From positions 1 to 13,455 of the forward strand of contig JAGACY010000291.1 in NCBI GenBank assembly GCA_017613855.1: DNA of 13,455 nucleotides. Direction: 5' to 3'. Position numbers and translations under genes: made by a program. The notes below the pieces were generated by a model, which worked only from the letters and a program-made list of their open reading frames with translations, made no database searches and was not told the DNA's origin. Shown piece by piece: positions 13,343 to 13,455 of this stretch. The stretch comes from Pseudomonadota bacterium (GTDB lineage: Bacteria > Myxococcota > Bradymonadia > UBA4248). The first letter of the stretch is position 1. Every line of letters starts with the position of its first letter.

Positions 13343-13439
13343 GCGGGCCTTTTGCCCTACGGGCAATACGGCCTGCGTGTGGCTATGCGCGATGCGCATA
13401 CGCCGCACCATCCCGTGGGCACCTGTGTGGTGCCCACGG
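13343..13439. repeat. Array C: two bulged hairpins and one plain hairpin
   Basis: C1 (13343-13376): outer arm GGCC extended with wobble, inner arm TTTTGCCC with one mismatch, loop TAC, unpaired C13369. C2 (13377-13408): outer arm GTGTGGC, inner arm TATGCGC, loop GAT, unpaired C13401. C3 (13413-13439): perfect 11-bp stem CCGTGGGCACC, 5-nt loop, no bulge. C1 and C2 are in reverse orientation relative to A3 and B1. Further palindromic bases (GGCTAT, ATAGC) follow to the window end, so the array probably continues. It lies upstream of the kinase promoter. Confidence 0.8.
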
Positions 13440-13455
13440 CTATGCATATAGCGCC

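Overview
The window looks like an accessory, surface-protein region of a Gram-negative bacterium. A Myxococcota/deltaproteobacteria-like host is the best guess. The reasons are several very cysteine-rich secreted proteins and lipoproteins built from repeated disulfide modules, and a Hanks-type Ser/Thr kinase with a transmembrane segment and a large extracytoplasmic part. There is no rRNA, tRNA, phage, transposase or phylogenetic marker gene, so the lineage is inference.

Layout, left to right. (1) Positions 1-487 (minus) hold the start of a Cys-rich protein with a lipoprotein-like signal, cut by the window edge. (2) A divergent 318-bp AT-rich intergenic region follows, then a two-gene unit (plus): a 168-aa secreted protein made of six near-identical 4-Cys repeats, and 35 bp later a nitroreductase-family flavoenzyme. 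(3) Positions 1921-2684 are non-coding. They carry an 11-bp inverted repeat, a 9-bp hairpin, a GC-rich array of bulged hairpins, and a promoter with an extended -10 preceded by a 9-bp inverted repeat. (4) Positions 2685-8717 (plus) hold a tandem array of four paralogous lipoproteins of 445, 445, 489 and 447 aa. All have the lipid-attachment Cys at residue 20 and share an N-terminal Cys module and a C-terminal ~205-215-aa Cys-rich domain I do not recognise. The middle varies: 8 or 11 GEQP tetrapeptides in the first two, three or two 38-aa Cys modules in the last two. (5) Positions 8776-10980 (plus) encode a 734-aa lipoprotein with five 22-aa acidic Cys repeats, three Cys modules, a beta-propeller domain resembling GH43/GH32-type glycosidases, and two C-terminal modules whose Cys spacing resembles defensins. 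(6) Positions 11132-13201 (minus) encode a convergent membrane Ser/Thr kinase with all catalytic motifs intact. (7) Positions 13202-13455 hold the kinase promoter and another bulged-hairpin array.

How it may work together: at least six consecutive genes encode exported, disulfide-rich proteins. The four paralogs look like a family that diversifies by duplication and by swapping a linker for repeated modules. The propeller/defensin-like lipoprotein lies 58 bp after the fourth and may be cotranscribed. The kinase could sense envelope state, but a link to the neighbours is only positional.

The most unusual signal is non-coding. Three intergenic loci carry at least eight hairpins that share one architecture: an outer arm, one unpaired G, a TAT/ATA step, an inner arm and usually a 3-nt loop. 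Their arm sequences differ from copy to copy yet remain complementary. This covariation points to a dispersed structured-repeat family whose function and mobilising enzyme are not visible here.
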